From: Ianthella basta
Lineage: Eukaryota > Porifera > Demospongiae > Verongiida > Ianthellidae
Assembly (NCBI GenBank): GCA_964019415.1
Contig: OZ025871.1
Location: 9,345,713 to 9,409,712 of the forward strand
Direction: 5' to 3'
Length of the DNA stretch: 64,000 bases
A program made the translations under genes and the position numbers. This document shows, piece after piece, positions 11,701 to 22,700 of this stretch (position 1 is the first letter of the stretch; each line of letters starts with the position of its first letter). The notes beneath the pieces are model-generated. The model was not told the origin of the DNA. It saw nothing but the letters and a program-made list of their open reading frames with translations, and searched no databases.

Positions 11701-14700
11701 AATAAACTGACCTCTCAAGAATCCCGCGCAAGACACACTCTTGACTTAGCCTTCTCCCATTAATATTTGCTCTTGTCAAAACCACAAGTGTTTCACTGGT
11801 GGTGGATACAAGAGTGGCTATTCATCCTGCATTCCATCAGTACACCACACTGATAAGCCCCAATCAGGGATAAAAACAACTGTCTGTGGCTCTTCCATCT
11901 TCGTAGGCTGACTAGTAATGGGGGAGGGCGATCACTGGTTGCTATCAATAGTGCTCTGGCCTCCCAGCCTCCTCAAACACTTTGGTGTAGAAGGCTGGTA
12001 GGTGTACATCCAGTGATTAGCCCTTGTTCAACCTAGCCCGGCCTGGCCGTTGCAGTGGCTTACTGCAATGAGCCGACCTCTTTGAACCATGTATGTTGCA
12101 TGTTCTGTATTATGGTGAATATACCACCACTGTACATCATGCAATGTTGTGTTCGTCGTTTTGTTAGGTCCCCATCTGAACTGTGTGGATTTTGAACCAT
12201 GTGAAGTGAATGGTGAATGCTACTGTCGTGTGCCAAACAATGTAAGACTCCAGTATGGCCAATTCATGGAACTGACAGTGGACGTGACTAACTCTAGTCC
12301 AGCTTTGAGTTGTACATGGTACACTATTAGTAACGAACAGCCACAAGTCGAGAATATACATAGTCCATCACCTTTCTTCAAAGTAGGAGGGGACAAGAAT
12401 CAGGTGATTATAACCATGCATTCAGAGCAAATTGTCTTTGTTTAACTTACCTGACCAGAAGATAGCTCATTTACCTGTCTTCTGTGCACTTGTGCTTGGC
12501 GCATAATTATGACTTACATGAGAGCACACACACACACACACATGTATATATGTATGTTATTATATATAAACACTCATAAGAAAGCACAGACATAATAAAT
12601 ATGTATAATTATACATTTATGCACATGGTGGTAGACTCTTGTTCATGAGCACAGCAGTCACTTCAATTGAGAACAGGATGTTTCGGTCTGTATGTAGATC
12701 TTCTTCATCTTTTACAAGAGTTATGTAACAGCTGAAGAAGATCTATGAATTGAACCATCCTGTTCTCAATTGAAGTGACTGCTGCGTTCATGCTCAAGAA
12801 TCTACTACCATTCCTACTCACACAGCGATGAACACCTACCATATTATACATTGATAAATTACATGTACATGCACCGCAAACATACACATACAGAGATTAA
12901 GCACACTCATGTACCATGCATGCTGCATGCACAGGCAGCATAATTTTGTGTAGATATGTAGGCACATGCACCTGCCTATAGCAGACATTTGATCACATGT
13001 GCTATAATTCTGTCTCTGCTCCTCTCTGCTGGCATATACTGGCACCTCTTCCCCTATTACAGACACTGACTTTCTTGCGTGAGTTGTCAAATTACTATTT
13101 CCAAATAGCAATAAAATTTCAGTGCACTGATAATGGGTCACACAGCTCCGTTGTCTACCTACTGTATGAAAACAGCCGACCTCATCCTAAGTGTAAAGGT
13201 AAGTATTACTCTATAGTGGGTAAACAGCAGCTAGGGAAATGTTGACTGCTCAAAGTCCATGTATCGGGTGCCTACTCATGTAATGGTAGATGCAATCATT
13301 TGTGTTTTAGAGCATAATGAAGCATAACATTTGCTAATACAATCTTACAATCTCTTAAGGGCCAGGTGGAGTGTGATTAACTAATGACCTTCTGACAATA
13401 CATCATCTTGTATTTGCTACTTTTGTCGACTTCATGACCATTTACTCTGCTCAAATCATGTCGTATGTTATGTATGAATGTGTCTATGATTTGTTCATCT
13501 GTAATGAAGCATAACATTTTCCTATTACAATTGTAATTCTATATTGAATCACTAAATTGTATGGGTGTATATTCTTGTGGATATCTGTGAGTGGATATTT
13601 ATTCTGCAGAAATGTCATAAAATGTGGATTTGTCTGGCATAATCCACTTTTTGCTTTAACCCCCGATTATGTTATATCAATTTGTATATCATGAGAAGTT
13701 GTGACATTTTTCTAGAAAGGAGAAAGTGTTTAGTGTGCACTGTTACTTTGTAGCTTTTACAATAACTGTCGTGAATGCACTGTGGTATATCACTACTGTG
13801 TGTGCTCTACCTCAGAATATGATCTTCAACAGCAGCCCTATGTTATCAATCCATTGATACCAGTAAATGTCTCAACTGTAGTTGGTTCAAATTCATCATT
13901 CATGATTGGCCCAATTGTTGTGAAGAACTTAGATATTGACATTGACAGCACAAGTGGGCAATTGTGCCAATACATGATGAATGGAAGCACCGTGGGATGC
14001 TGTGATTATCTTCTAGATGGTATTCCTGACCACGATGACCATGTTTTGACCACTCCCTGTCGTGGTAAATTGAAGGATTGGCATTTTATTTTATCCATTA
14101 CTTGTGAAAGTGGATATTTGGAGTACTCCTTCCTGAAGCAAGGTGTTCACATGAATGACAGCGGAACGTACTGGATTATCATTAATAGCACTGTCATTGT
14201 GCAAGGTTTCCGTGCTGCTGTTGTGGACGTCAGAAATGTGGCCAACAGTCGTCCCCCCTCTGTGGAATCTAATACACTTGAATCCCAATACCTTGCAATT
14301 ATCATCACCCTTGCTGTACTCTTGGCTGTTGTGCTATGTGCTTCTTGTGTGGCTGTGTGTTTGTTGACAGGATGGAAGAAGTGCAGAAAGGCAGACCCAG
14401 AAGTCCCATCGCTCTTGGACAGCTCAGAGGGATTCATTGACATGGAAGGTGTGTGAGCATGTGCATTATCAGACTGCACGTCAGTGCTGTCTGTGTAGAG
14501 ATGGCATTAGTTGTTTGTACATATGCAGTAACACAATTGGAAAGTTGTGCTACTCCTTAATCAGTCTGAAAACTGACGCTTTCCATGAGGAAGTGAGGTC
14601 TGAACAATGCACATAGCTAACCTTACTTCCCAGCAAAGAATGCGCCTACATGTAGAGAGCACCCTCAGCATTCCCTTGTTTAGTTCTCTGACAGCAGTAG

Positions 14701-16169
14701 GGCACTAAATAAAGGGACCAGGAGAATTAATGCTTCTAGCACATTGTCACATTATGCAATTTGGCCTAGCTGTACATTCCTTTGCATATACGGGCTGGAA
14801 GACCACACGGTTTAATGCGGAAGACGGCGTTTGCCGCGACTGCTGCCATGGTGTTTGGCCAAGTGGGGCAGGCATCATTTCAAATTATATATTCCAGCTG
14901 GATAAAACTGGTGTCACAGGAAATTGATCTGGTATCCCCAAGTGGATTACCTACGGTCCCAAAGTGGGGCAGTTATGATCAGAAATGGGGAATTTGATTC
15001 GGCAACCACAGTTTCTAGCTAGCATTATTTGCTAATGATATATGGTATGGTATACAGTATTTCCTGGATAGTCAGGGGATACTGAATTCACTATGAGTGT
15101 ACACTATTCAATAACAAAGCAAAGCAAACTTCATGGCAATGTGGTTCATTATGGTGTTGAGTTACTGTTGCTTGTTTGTATGCCTTTTCTGCTGGTATGC
15201 TTTTTCTGCTGGCCATTCCTAAATCCTTTTTAATTCTAAAGGAATTTTTATACACTTGTTTATAGCTAATTACGTATGTAACTAGCTACACAAGAAAGTC
15301 ATAGTAGATGCAGAATTAAGCAAACATTTTCCACAAAATAGTATGAATGTAGGAATGACATAATCGGGCAGAAATAATTAAGGGCTGTGACACCCTTTAC
15401 TTATTTCTGCCCCTTTTGTGCCAGCCCTAGCTATATCCTAAGGCTTACTACTTTTTGACGAAATGTTTTATTATTAGTAGTAGAACAATGAACAAGCTTT
15501 AAGTGAATAGATTTACTGCATGTATGGAACTGAATGCAGAATTGTAATCAATATAATTATTATGGAATGCATGTGCAAGTACATATTGCATGCAATGAAT
15601 TTTGAAGCAAAAAAAATGTGTGACAGGCACAATAATATACACATGCGCTTACACGAAGCTTCGTATTGGTATCTCTCACCATACACGCATACTCATGCAT
15701 GCACACATGCACACATGCACACATACACATATGCACACATGCACAAATACACACATGCACACATACACACATGCACACATGTGCACACTATATAGAGGGG
15801 AGCGAGAGTGTGGGCAGCAGTGCTTGGACTGACTGGACAAGAGAAATAACAGTATGATCTCCATCTCTTCTGCAATCTGTAACACTCTAGAAGACTACGT
15901 GAACTGTAGTTGCTGTGATTGAGTTATTAGGCCGTTACACACAGACTGCTAATTATTGCACAGCCATTTAATGTATGCCATGTTGTACTGCGCATGTGCA
16001 CTTGCAAATAAAGAGTTGAGCAAGTGATGAACGCTACATTGATCGATCGCTTACAGTGGAGGTCCCACCAAAACCCGTCCAAAAGTCCTTGGACGACGTC
16101 TCTGCTTATCTGAAGGCATCGCAGGACAGTGTGATTGTAGCTTACCTTGCCCAACACCTAAGTAAATAG
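5736..16169 (+). CDS. Family 1 Ig-like transmembrane receptor, gene A
   Basis: Predicted type I membrane protein, spliced. Exon 1 (5736-5829) starts ATGATG and encodes a signal peptide (MMSFAGELLKFVILIYTAG). Exon 2 (12168-12403) has a cysteine-bearing domain (GECYCRVPNN...ALSCTWY). Exon 3 is 13063-13198. Exon 4 (13816-14456) carries a large ectodomain with an Ig-like NDSGTYW motif, a helix (YLAIIITLAVLLAVVLCASC) and a basic tail (GWKKCRK). Phases 1, 0 and 1 join without a break, giving about 368 residues ending at the TGA at 14454. AATAAA lies near 14708. Alternatively the donor after GACATGGAAG skips that stop and joins exon 16057-16169 in frame. Intron 1 contains RLE element 2 in antisense. 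Ligand and function unknown. Confidence 0.8.
6556..6700. mobile_element. Half copy of palindromic MITE family (intron 1 of gene A)
   Basis: The string GTAAGAATGTAGGGATGGCATAAAAAGGACAGAAACAAGTAAAGG and the following TTACACAGTGGAGCATTAACCATGG match one arm of the complete hairpin copies at 31821-32077 and 59509-59775. The second arm is missing. The same half copy sits in unit B near 20536-20680, so it predates the duplication. Confidence 0.75.
6965..6979. repeat. Target-site duplication, left of RLE element 2
   Basis: CGTCATGTTAAAAAT occurs here and at 10468-10482. Unit B has one uninterrupted copy around 20936-20949 (CGTCATATTAAAAT, slightly different). Confidence 0.9.
6980..10467 (-). mobile_element. 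RLE-type non-LTR retrotransposon, element 2 (intact ORF)
   Basis: A 3488-bp insertion in intron 1 of gene A, antisense to it, bounded by a 15-bp duplication and absent from unit B. No LTRs and no poly(A). The 3' UTR shares GGCACACATGCGCACTGCC (about 7022-7040) with element 1, suggesting a conserved 3' signal for target-primed reverse transcription. The coding region is unbroken, so this copy may be young and possibly competent. Confidence 0.93.
7140..10346 (-). CDS. Retrotransposon polyprotein of element 2 (CXC-like, RT, zinc knuckle, RLE)
   Basis: Intact 1068-residue frame from the ATG at 10346. Domains in order: N-terminal cysteine cluster (MPVCCRCNGSGRCRNCSC, residues 1-35); a low-complexity acidic and Gly/Thr-rich linker to about 110; reverse transcriptase with LLVDASNAFNNLNR near 476, TTQGDPLAMAM near 528 and WYADD near 557; thumb-like region; Cys-Cys-His-Cys knuckle (CVCGVLFSVEHALTC) near 850; RHNEIRD; and an endonuclease core RLDIRAQ...FFDVRVFNP at about 917-945. 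It should nick DNA and copy its own RNA at the nick. The RLE placement after RT is typical of the R2-like group. Clearly homologous to, but well diverged from, element 1. Confidence 0.93.
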   Translation of the reverse strand: MPVCCRCNGSGRCRNCSCSRSGINCVDCLPLKRQRCENTRDRLQQGVPENTRAETASQAQRALTGDTEETRPDGTPLGDTRQGGAAGCGTGDTVARSGEAKPTENGESGEQSLPPYEPACSPDCAHLWGCCDGPTMCAKVTDCYSEVIHWKRNVFRVPTGRVGKAFVSEMAKLFLAFAEETRMESFALTAAAILPHLLLQKPHMGSKAKDHVQCLDRRLQMWLKSDVEGLLAESRTIQQRLRAHKTSDKGTDSARLFSNRMKKGKVKDALRLLSDDPKGAPLPLDLVLNADEGTETVREALHKKFPSRRPVVNAALQADKPDQHTHPIIFESITGPLIRTTALHTSGAAGPSGMDAQGWRRMCTSFHDASQGLCNAIAAVARRLCTTMVDPKALRGFTCSRLIALDKQPGVRPIGIGEVSRRVIGKAILSVIKEDIMRVAGVRQLCVGQQAGCEAAIHALRCIYDLPTSEAILLVDASNAFNNLNRKVALLNIQHSCPSLATVLINTYRQDPEFYIEGETILSMEGTTQGDPLAMAMFALAMVPLVDKASGGARQVWYADDASAGGKMEELRAWWDKITRFGPEYGYYPNPAKTWLVVKEEHLEAARNTFGSSGIQITTEGRQYLGAPIGSKEFVEMALKRKVDAWVTEVEKLALIAKTHPHAAYAAYCHGLCHRWKFISRTTPTNGELFTPLETAIRDHFLPSISDKWDISHCMRKIIALPTRCGGLGVVNPQEECTREYAASCLLSGPLTKLILQQEGCMPPSIYAEQKQAKTAISQQKTVHITEATEKVLGEVQAEQRRTIELASEKGASSWLTTLPIEEHGFHLSKTAFWDAIHLRYGWRPEKLPDKCVCGVLFSVEHALTCPRGGFTFIRHNEIRDMTANLLSEVCHGVQTEPDLQLLTGETLAHQTANRQDNARLDIRAQGFWGERRQDAFFDVRVFNPHASSNRLSSPGACYRRHEREKRRMYEERIREVEHGSFTPLVFAATGGMGIAAEIFYKRLASLISERNDQPYGTTMAWIRCRISFSLLRSAVMCLRGSRSSHHHPISPTAPVDLVAREGRVPRW
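10468..10482. repeat. Target-site duplication, right of RLE element 2
   Basis: Second copy of CGTCATGTTAAAAAT; afterwards GGCGTCTCTCGCGTAGCAAC resumes exactly as at 20950 in unit B. Confidence 0.9.
11222..12081. mobile_element. Foldback element in intron 1 of gene A
   Basis: The left part (11222-11550) and right part (about 11690-12050) are imperfect inverted repeats. Landmarks are CTACCAGCCTTCTACACC, GAAGAGCCACAGACAG and TATCCACCACCAGTGAAACA, each appearing in opposite orientation on the other arm. A third partial arm lies between them. TTGAACCATGTAT flanks it at 11209-11221 and 12082-12094, which looks like a 13-bp target duplication. Related sequence recurs in unit B and at 30755-31413. 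Confidence 0.8.
12629..12809. repeat. Hairpin repeat in intron 2 of gene A
   Basis: Arms containing GCAGTCACTTCAATTGAGAA and its complement, with CTTGTTCATGAGC and its near complement outside, enclose about 60 bp. This is a MITE-like inverted repeat of about 180 bp. It is shared with unit B at 23094-23273. Confidence 0.8.
14566..15000. repeat. Dispersed repeat R-A (unit A copy)
   Basis: GAAAACTGACGCTTTCCATG through GGAAGACGGCGTTTGCCGCG and GATAAAACTGGTGTCAC also occurs at 25030-25460, 40805-41560, 31434-31820, 58800-59500 and, reversed, at 32340-32865. The spread and both orientations point to a non-autonomous transposon. No coding frame is shared between copies. Confidence 0.7.
15290..15500. 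mobile_element. Shrunken palindromic MITE copy
   Basis: Two short inverted arms (GTATGAATGTAGGAATGACA and CTTTACTTATTTCTGCCCCT) match the ends of the hairpin family, with the middle deleted. Also present in unit B at about 25750-25960. Confidence 0.6.
15690..15785. repeat. (CA)-rich microsatellite
   Basis: Interrupted CACACATG/CACATA repeat; apparent His/Thr and Cys/Val frames here are artefacts. The unit B tract (26158-26240) is shorter. Confidence 0.9.
16057..16169 (+). CDS. Alternative last exon of gene A (cytoplasmic tail)
   Basis: Preceded by the acceptor ATCGCTTACAG and ending in TAG. Its 36 residues after the junction (EVPPKPVQKSLDDVSAYLKA...AQHLSK) are acidic to amphipathic. Joined to the phase-1 donor at the end of gene A exon 4 it continues the frame and replaces the final Gly-Val. 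Unit B keeps it open with conservative changes (26504-26616). The tail has tyrosines in SAYLKA and VAYLAQ, but neither fits an ITIM. Whether it is used can only be told from transcripts. Confidence 0.6.
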
Positions 16170-16345
16170 GACTCTTGATGTTCGTGGTCTCCATACCCAA
16201 TCCTGGTCGCTGTGGCATCGTAGGGTGAAGCGGCTGAACTAGAGGGCCTGTGAGTTGATAGCCCTACTTTGTGTGTGTACGTGTGCGCATGTGTGCCTGC
16301 ATGCGTTCGTGCGTGCGTGCTTGAAAATATTATGCTTGTGTATAC

Positions 16346-16575
16346 CTGATTCCCGTCTCCTCCTACTTCAAAGAAATTGGATGGGTTATTCCTGAATTGC
16401 CGAGCCATATTAGCAAACCATGTGCAACTCAAAGCTGCACTAGAGTTGGTCACCTTCACTGTCAGTTCCATGCATTGGCCAAATTGTAGTTTCTTACTGT
16501 TCGGTACACGGCAGTAGCATTCACCATCCAATGCTCTAGTGCATGGAACAAACCCCACACAGTCGAGTTGGGGAC
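16346..16575 (-). pseudogene. Inverted orphan copy of family 1 exon 2 (unit A)
   Basis: The minus strand has an acceptor (CTTACAG), a phase-1 entry and 76 codons resembling exon 2 (DGECYCRVPNSKKLQFGQ, then ALSCTWF and GGDGNQ). It ends in CAG followed by a GTATAC donor. Both splice sites and the frame are preserved here. No partner exons with signal peptide or transmembrane segment were found on the minus strand nearby, so it is either a relic of an inverted gene or an exon of something outside recognition. Confidence 0.65.
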
Positions 16576-16608
16576 CTGTAAGACAATGAACATGCAGAAC
16601 TCTGCTTA

Positions 16609-16768
16609 TTTGTCACATCACTTGCTAAAGTGAGTTCACTGAATTTTATTCATACCTGAGTATCTCTGAATGGTTATATACCAAGGATGGTAGATTAATT
16701 ATAACAGATAATCAGGTACGAACAAATACTTAAAGTGAGCTCACTTTAGCAGGCGATGTGACAAACAA
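16609..16768. repeat. Short inverted-repeat element
   Basis: TTTGTCACATCACTTGCTAA and the complementary TTAGCAGGCGATGTGACAAA bound about 160 bp; the inner AAAGTGAGTTCACT and AAAGTGAGCTCACTTT extend the arms. Also in unit B at about 27056-27214. MITE-like. Confidence 0.7.
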
Positions 16769-17269
16769 GCTCACAGCATAGAAGGCCAAGTAAAATATAA
16801 TACTTGTTTATCCTCTGACAGTGATCACTAGATAGGGGAGTGAGGTCCAGTGGTCATGTCGTCAAGGTACCAGTTAAGACGTAACTCACTTAACAGGAAC
16901 ACATAAGAGGACCTAATCCATTTATGGTTAGGGCTATAAAAGCTATCCAGGAGGCTGGTATACAGACAGGATAATACACAAGCCTTACATTTTATTGGGC
17001 TAAGGTTAGCTAGCTATGATACATAGGACATCTACTTGGTTCATGGACCATATCCAAATACATGTCATGTGTCGTATGCAATAATAGAACTGTTGCTAGT
17101 ATAAGGCTTCTCCTTGGTAGCGACCAGTGCAGGGATAATAATACACAATGCTCAGAAACATTCTACGCATTCAGTTTCAATACTATTGTGATCCTCCTCG
17201 AGCCTCCCATCCCAATAGCCTGATGATATGCACTGCCCGCAATACATACAAAGCTAGACACAGTCACAT

Positions 17270-17445
17270 CACTCACACACATTCACGGACACACACGGAC
17301 ACACATGAACACACACACACGCACACATGCTCACACACTCGCACACACACACGGACACACATGGACACACGCAGACACAAACACATACACACACACGCGC
17401 ACACGCACACACACACACCACACACACACACACACCACACACAAC
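17270..17445. repeat. (CA)n microsatellite at the end of unit A
   Basis: Interrupted ACACACGG/ACACAC repeat just left of the unit junction. The equivalent tract in unit B (27710-27978) is much longer and nearly pure. Confidence 0.95.
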
Positions 17446-17466
17446 TGGACGTACAACAGGAACATT

Positions 17467-19705
17467 TCAGGTAATTCATTACAATAGAGTACCTCTCCTG
17501 CGCCTAAACCGCTCTTCATGCATTAACTACAAGATTATCATACGGTAGACTTATAGCTAACTAGCTATGTACGTGGCTAGGTACATGGCACATAGCTAAA
17601 CCTACCACTGAAATCACAAGAACAAGCGGAAGTGCAGGATTCGCTCAACATTCCCGCGGCGAAGATCGTCATTGCAAGTAGACCCTCGATACCACATCGG
17701 TACGCCATGGCGCACTACCCAGCTAGCTATATACACCTTTCAAGGCGCACGATCAGCTGTACTGGTTCAGTGTGGGGGTGACAATCACGTGTGAACTGTC
17801 AGTCATGTGCCTATCACCTGTTAATCAATTAGCTATATGCGGTAGCATTTCTATGGTGAATTGCCACACATTGTAGATTATACATAGCTTTACGCGAATG
17901 CACGGCCTGCAGCGTACATGTGGAGTGATCAATGAAAGATACACGAATGTTTTTCATCAAGTCACTTGTGCCTGGCCTGCCTAGCCTGGTACCAGCATGC
18001 ACAAAATCCTTTTTAATACTTTGCTTCACATGATGGAGCAGCTGTTTTAATTACTAATGAATAAGAACCTTTCTGTCCCTTGTACACGCAGCATCAATGT
18101 TGCGCATAACATCAGCTGGCAGTGCTCAAGTTGATCGAATAGTGCACACAGCACTTGCACAATAAACTTAATTAATCAACATTTGTACATTGTCATAAGT
18201 GAGTTAGATGTACGGTTCACCATGCGTGAATGAGGTATAGTGCTTGCTTTCCGCTACCAATCGCAGAAATTCTTGTGTTTCATATGTCATGTGTAGCTAG
18301 CAAGCTGCTCATGCAGTCCTCATGAACTGATGGCTTGACCGTAGTAAACGTGACTGCAGTATGTATGCATTAAAAAGCTACATTTTAAGTGTTTCATCGC
18401 TTGTACATGGACAGTGTTTGTCCAATTTAAGGCAATCACTTTTATGCATCAATTAATGTAGTCAGTATATATACTCACCTAACCACTTATACCTGCAAGT
18501 AATTTTTATATAATTTTAAGTGACCAGTGAACCAACCTTGGCTGAGCAGCCTCTCATCCTCATGCTGAAGTCACTCTAACAGATTCTATATATACTTCTC
18601 TTAAATTCGCTTCCTTTCTACGAATTATGCAGTTGCTTCCACACTGTCATCTATTGTCATTGCATGGATGATTCCACTTATCCTGCAGCTTGGCAATTCT
18701 CTGTCCATAATGCTACACACAGCATCACCTACAGCTGGCATATGTATTCATGCCATGCGTTGCCTGGCTGTCATGGAATAGTAATCTTGGAGCAGCCGTC
18801 ATGGGGTCACCAAAGCATGCCTAGCTATAGGGAAGCCCCTGAAGGCAAGCTTTCTTGCTAATAATACAATAGTCTTGAAACACCTCTCTGCTTAACTTTC
18901 AGAAATTCAGCCCATGCAGAGAAAACAGTTAATAATATAAATTATACAATTTAGCTTTCTCCCACTGCTATCAATTATTATCAGTGACATCCATATGTCA
19001 AAGTAGAAAGGGATGAAGAAATGCAAATTTTGTTGAAGTCACATACCAATGTGAAGCCATCTTTCCATTCCAGTGCAAATGCATGCATATACAAACTAGT
19101 CTCAGCCCTCAGTCAGGTGGTGGCTTTGGAAAGAATCTGTTCTTCATTAAGAAGGATGCTGCGTTTTCATGTACCTCGCTCTTCAGGTACTATGTCTCCA
19201 TGCATTGCTAGCGTAGAAATCAGAGTGCCATTGCCTGAGTGATTGTTCAAGGAAAGTGTATAGCTTGCAGCTACCTATGCTGCCCCATATCTTTACATGC
19301 CAGCCTCACGCATGAGTACCTCAATGAGGAGAATTCTTTCAACATGATAAGCTTCAGCTGGCTGATCTGCACTCCATCCTCTAAGTATTGATTGGGCAGA
19401 AATAATACGGAACTCTGCGGTCACGTTTACGATTCACACCATGGAATCGGTAACTCAGTCAGGCAGCATTTGACATAATTTCTGACGAACTCTACAGATC
19501 AGAAAACCCCTTCCTGTCTGATGTTACTAATCATAATATGGAGGAAATAAGGAATTGGCCAATCTTGCGTGAATGCACCATATATGGTAATGCCAGAGTA
19601 CACTGATATGACTGGTACTTATTAGATACATATAGCTATGCATGATCGTCAACACAATAGGAACAGTCTATAGAGTGTTCGTTACAGCTTAATTTCTGCC
19701 TGAAG
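17467..19705. other. Upstream non-coding DNA of gene B
   Basis: Matches 1-436 plus 3930-5735 of unit A. It holds the empty site for element 1 at 17886-17900. No conserved frame or clear promoter motif was seen. Confidence 0.6.
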
Positions 19706-22700
19706 ATGATGTCTTTTGCTGGTGAATTGCTCAAGTTCGTTATCTTGATCTACGCTGCAGGAACACTGAGTGCCTCGTGTAGTGCTTGCAACTTCACAGG
19801 TAGTTTCATTCACCTGTTACTCTGTGCTGGTCAAAAGAGGCTGCCCTTGGCTATAATAGTCTGCAGGTCAACAATGCTGATGAAACCATTTAGTAAAAGT
19901 CTCTTAGCCAACCTTATTATGCCTGTGTCCTTCAGCTGCATGCCGTTATCCTTGCTAACTGAGGTCCTGTAACTACAGTAACTGTTGTTGAAAATGCACA
20001 CTGTTTCCTGCGTTGTTACAATGCATAAATTTTTGTGATAAAATAAGAATAGGATCTGTAGCAACTGGAAATATGGGTAAAGAAATAAAGTAAGAATCAT
20101 GTCAGTGTCATTATTTAGAAGGCTGGGACTCGATCCTCAGCACAGGTCAATTCAATCGCTTCACACGCTGCCAGCTGTGTTGTGCCAATAATGGTCCCCG
20201 AAAAACTGACCCCTTGGACCATTTTGGGCAATGTTTCTTGCTGTTTTCGAACCCCCTTTGATGTTATTGGCAGAATGGTCGCTGCCAAATCATGTCCCCT
20301 TTGATCAATAAGCATCCCCCATCTCACAATTTCCTTTGGGTACTATGTAGGCAGAGCGAATTCTGCTCACAAGGATCTATGTTGGTACACATGTTGACGC
20401 ACTAGTACAGCCCAGACGCAGCTGAAGAGGTGGGGGCTATACAGGTGTCCCCCTGACGATCAGGTCAGACGTTTATAGGCGAAGCGATATCTAGCTGCTC
20501 ATAGTTACTAACGGATGTATACGCCAAATATTGCTAACTAGAAATAATAGAAATTTTCTACAAAAAATTGTAAGAATGTAGGGATGGCATAAAAAGGACA
20601 GAAACAAGTAAAGGCTGTTACACAGTGGAGCATTAACCATGGTCCCTACATGCAAGTATGTTGCACCTTATAGTCCTGCAGGCATATGTACCGCATTTCT
20701 GTAATCCTGGAGCTTAAGGTGAGTGCTAGCACCTAGGTTCTGCGCTACCGAAAAGAATACGGAAAAGACGACCGAAAGCCAACTTCCGCGAATGTCTTTC
20801 AAACAGCACGCAAGCTACCTTTGGCTTCGGATAGCAACGTACGCACCTCCAATTGGACTGCGGCGGCGTTGCTAGGCTATTGAACTAAATCTGAAGGAGG
20901 CTCAGGCGAGCCAATGTACCAAAAGCGTCCATTACGTCATATTAAAATGGCGTCTCTCGCGTAGCAACGCCTATCGAACTACTTATTCTGGAGCGGAAGT
21001 AGCAGCTAGAACGTAGGCTCCGCACGATCGACTCCGAAACGTCCACGGAAGCTACGTACTTGTAGTAATTAAAATGGCGGCCCACTGGCACAGCCAACGC
21101 GGGTGTCCTTCCAAATGGCCCGCTAGCTAACGTCGGCTGAAGAATGTCCAGTCTGCGCTTGCAATTGGCCGAACACTCATTTGACCGCTTTGTGAAGCTA
21201 TTATCCCAAAACTGAAAAGAGGACTAAGCGACAAACCGTCGTACACATGCGATGACGTAATTGTAAAATGGCCTCTTGCTAGCAACGAGCGACGAAGGCT
21301 AGGAAACCTCCATCTGTGGACTGAATTGCAGAGCCATCTAACTTAAAAAGGCACTTACCTGCCGTTCGTGAGTTACAGCTGACGGAGAAGAAGACGAAAC
21401 ACGGAAAATAGCGTCGGCGCTTTCTACTCGACTGTGCCCTGGTGCTTGGAAGTACAATTAGCTATGTAAACTGTACAGTCTCCCTTCCTCGCTGTCGGTT
21501 CTTGCTTCTGTTCAGGATTAGCGCTACTTTTCGTTTGTATTGCAGCATACAAACAACCACGTGCACGGCCATCCCTATATAGACAGCACTACCGTGCTGT
21601 CTGATAAGAATGGATAACTGCTGAAGAATAGCAATGCATTATCAGTGTCAAATAATTATTAGTACACTACAAGTGTTGAACCATGTATAACAAGGGGTAA
21701 TCACTGGATACTACACCTACCAGCCTTCTACACCTTAGTGTTTCAGAAGGCTGGGGGGAGCCCTATTGATGGCAACCAGTGATCACCCTCCGCCACTACT
21801 AGTCATCCTACAAAGATGGAAGAGCCACAGACAGCTGTTTCACCCTGATTGGGGCTCATCAGTGTGGCGTACTGATGGAATGCAGGATGAATAGTCACTC
21901 TTGTATCCACCACCAGTGAAACACTTGTGGTTTCGATAAGAGCAAATATTAATGGGGGAATGCTAAGTCATGCATGAGCGTGACTAGCACGAGATTGTTG
22001 TGAGGTCGGTTCATGGCATTCAATCACTGGTTGCCATCCATGGGGCTCCGGTACCCCAGCCGTCTGAAACACTTTGGTGTAGATCGAAGCTGGTAGGCGT
22101 AAAATCCAGTGATTACCTTTTGTTCAACCAAGCCCGGCCTGGCTGTTGCATATGGCTTACTGCAATAAACTGACCTCTCAAGAATCCCGCGCAAGTCACA
22201 CTCATGACTTAGCCTTCTCCCATTAACATTTGCTCTTGTCAAAACCACAAGTGTTTCACTGGTGGTGGATACAAGAGTGACTATTCATCCTGCATTCCAT
22301 CAGTACACCACACTGATAAGCCCCAATCAGGGATAAAAACAACTGTCTGTGGCTCTTCCATCTTCGTATATAGGCTGACTAGTAGTGGCGGAGGGCGATC
22401 ACTGGTTGCTATCAATAGTGCTCCGGCCTCCCAGCCTCCTCAAACACTTTGGTGTAGAAGGCTGGTAGGTGTACATCCAGTGATTAGCCCTTGTTCAACC
22501 TAGCCCGGCCTGGCCGTTGCAGTGGCTTACTGCAATGAGCCGACCTCTTTGAACCATGTATGTTGCATGTTCTGTATTATGGTGAATATACCACCACTGT
22601 ACATCATGCAATGTTGTGTTTGTCGTTTTGTTAGGTCCCCATCTCAACTGTGTGGATTTTGAACCATGTGAAGTGAATGGTGAATGCTACTGTCGTGTGC

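Larger units (their letters stand above)
1..17466 (+). repeat. Tandem duplication unit A (cut by window start)
   Basis: First of three direct repeats. Base 1 aligns with 17467 and 28000. Removing the two retrotransposons and one copy of each 15-bp duplication leaves about 10.5 kb, the same as unit B. The order in each unit is upstream DNA, family 1 receptor gene, alternative tail exon, inverted exon and CA-rich tract. A and B look nearly identical by eye apart from small indels, so the duplication is recent. The true left junction lies outside the window. Confidence 0.93.

Noticed and set aside
15520..15885. His/Thr- and Cys/Val-rich open frames on both strands
   Set aside because: They are translations of a CA microsatellite, open in several frames at once. 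The same applies to 17148-17548, 25977-26334, 27594-28081 and 42032-42310.
16057..16169. ITIM-type signalling motif in the alternative tail
   Set aside because: Both tyrosines lack Leu or Val at position +3.
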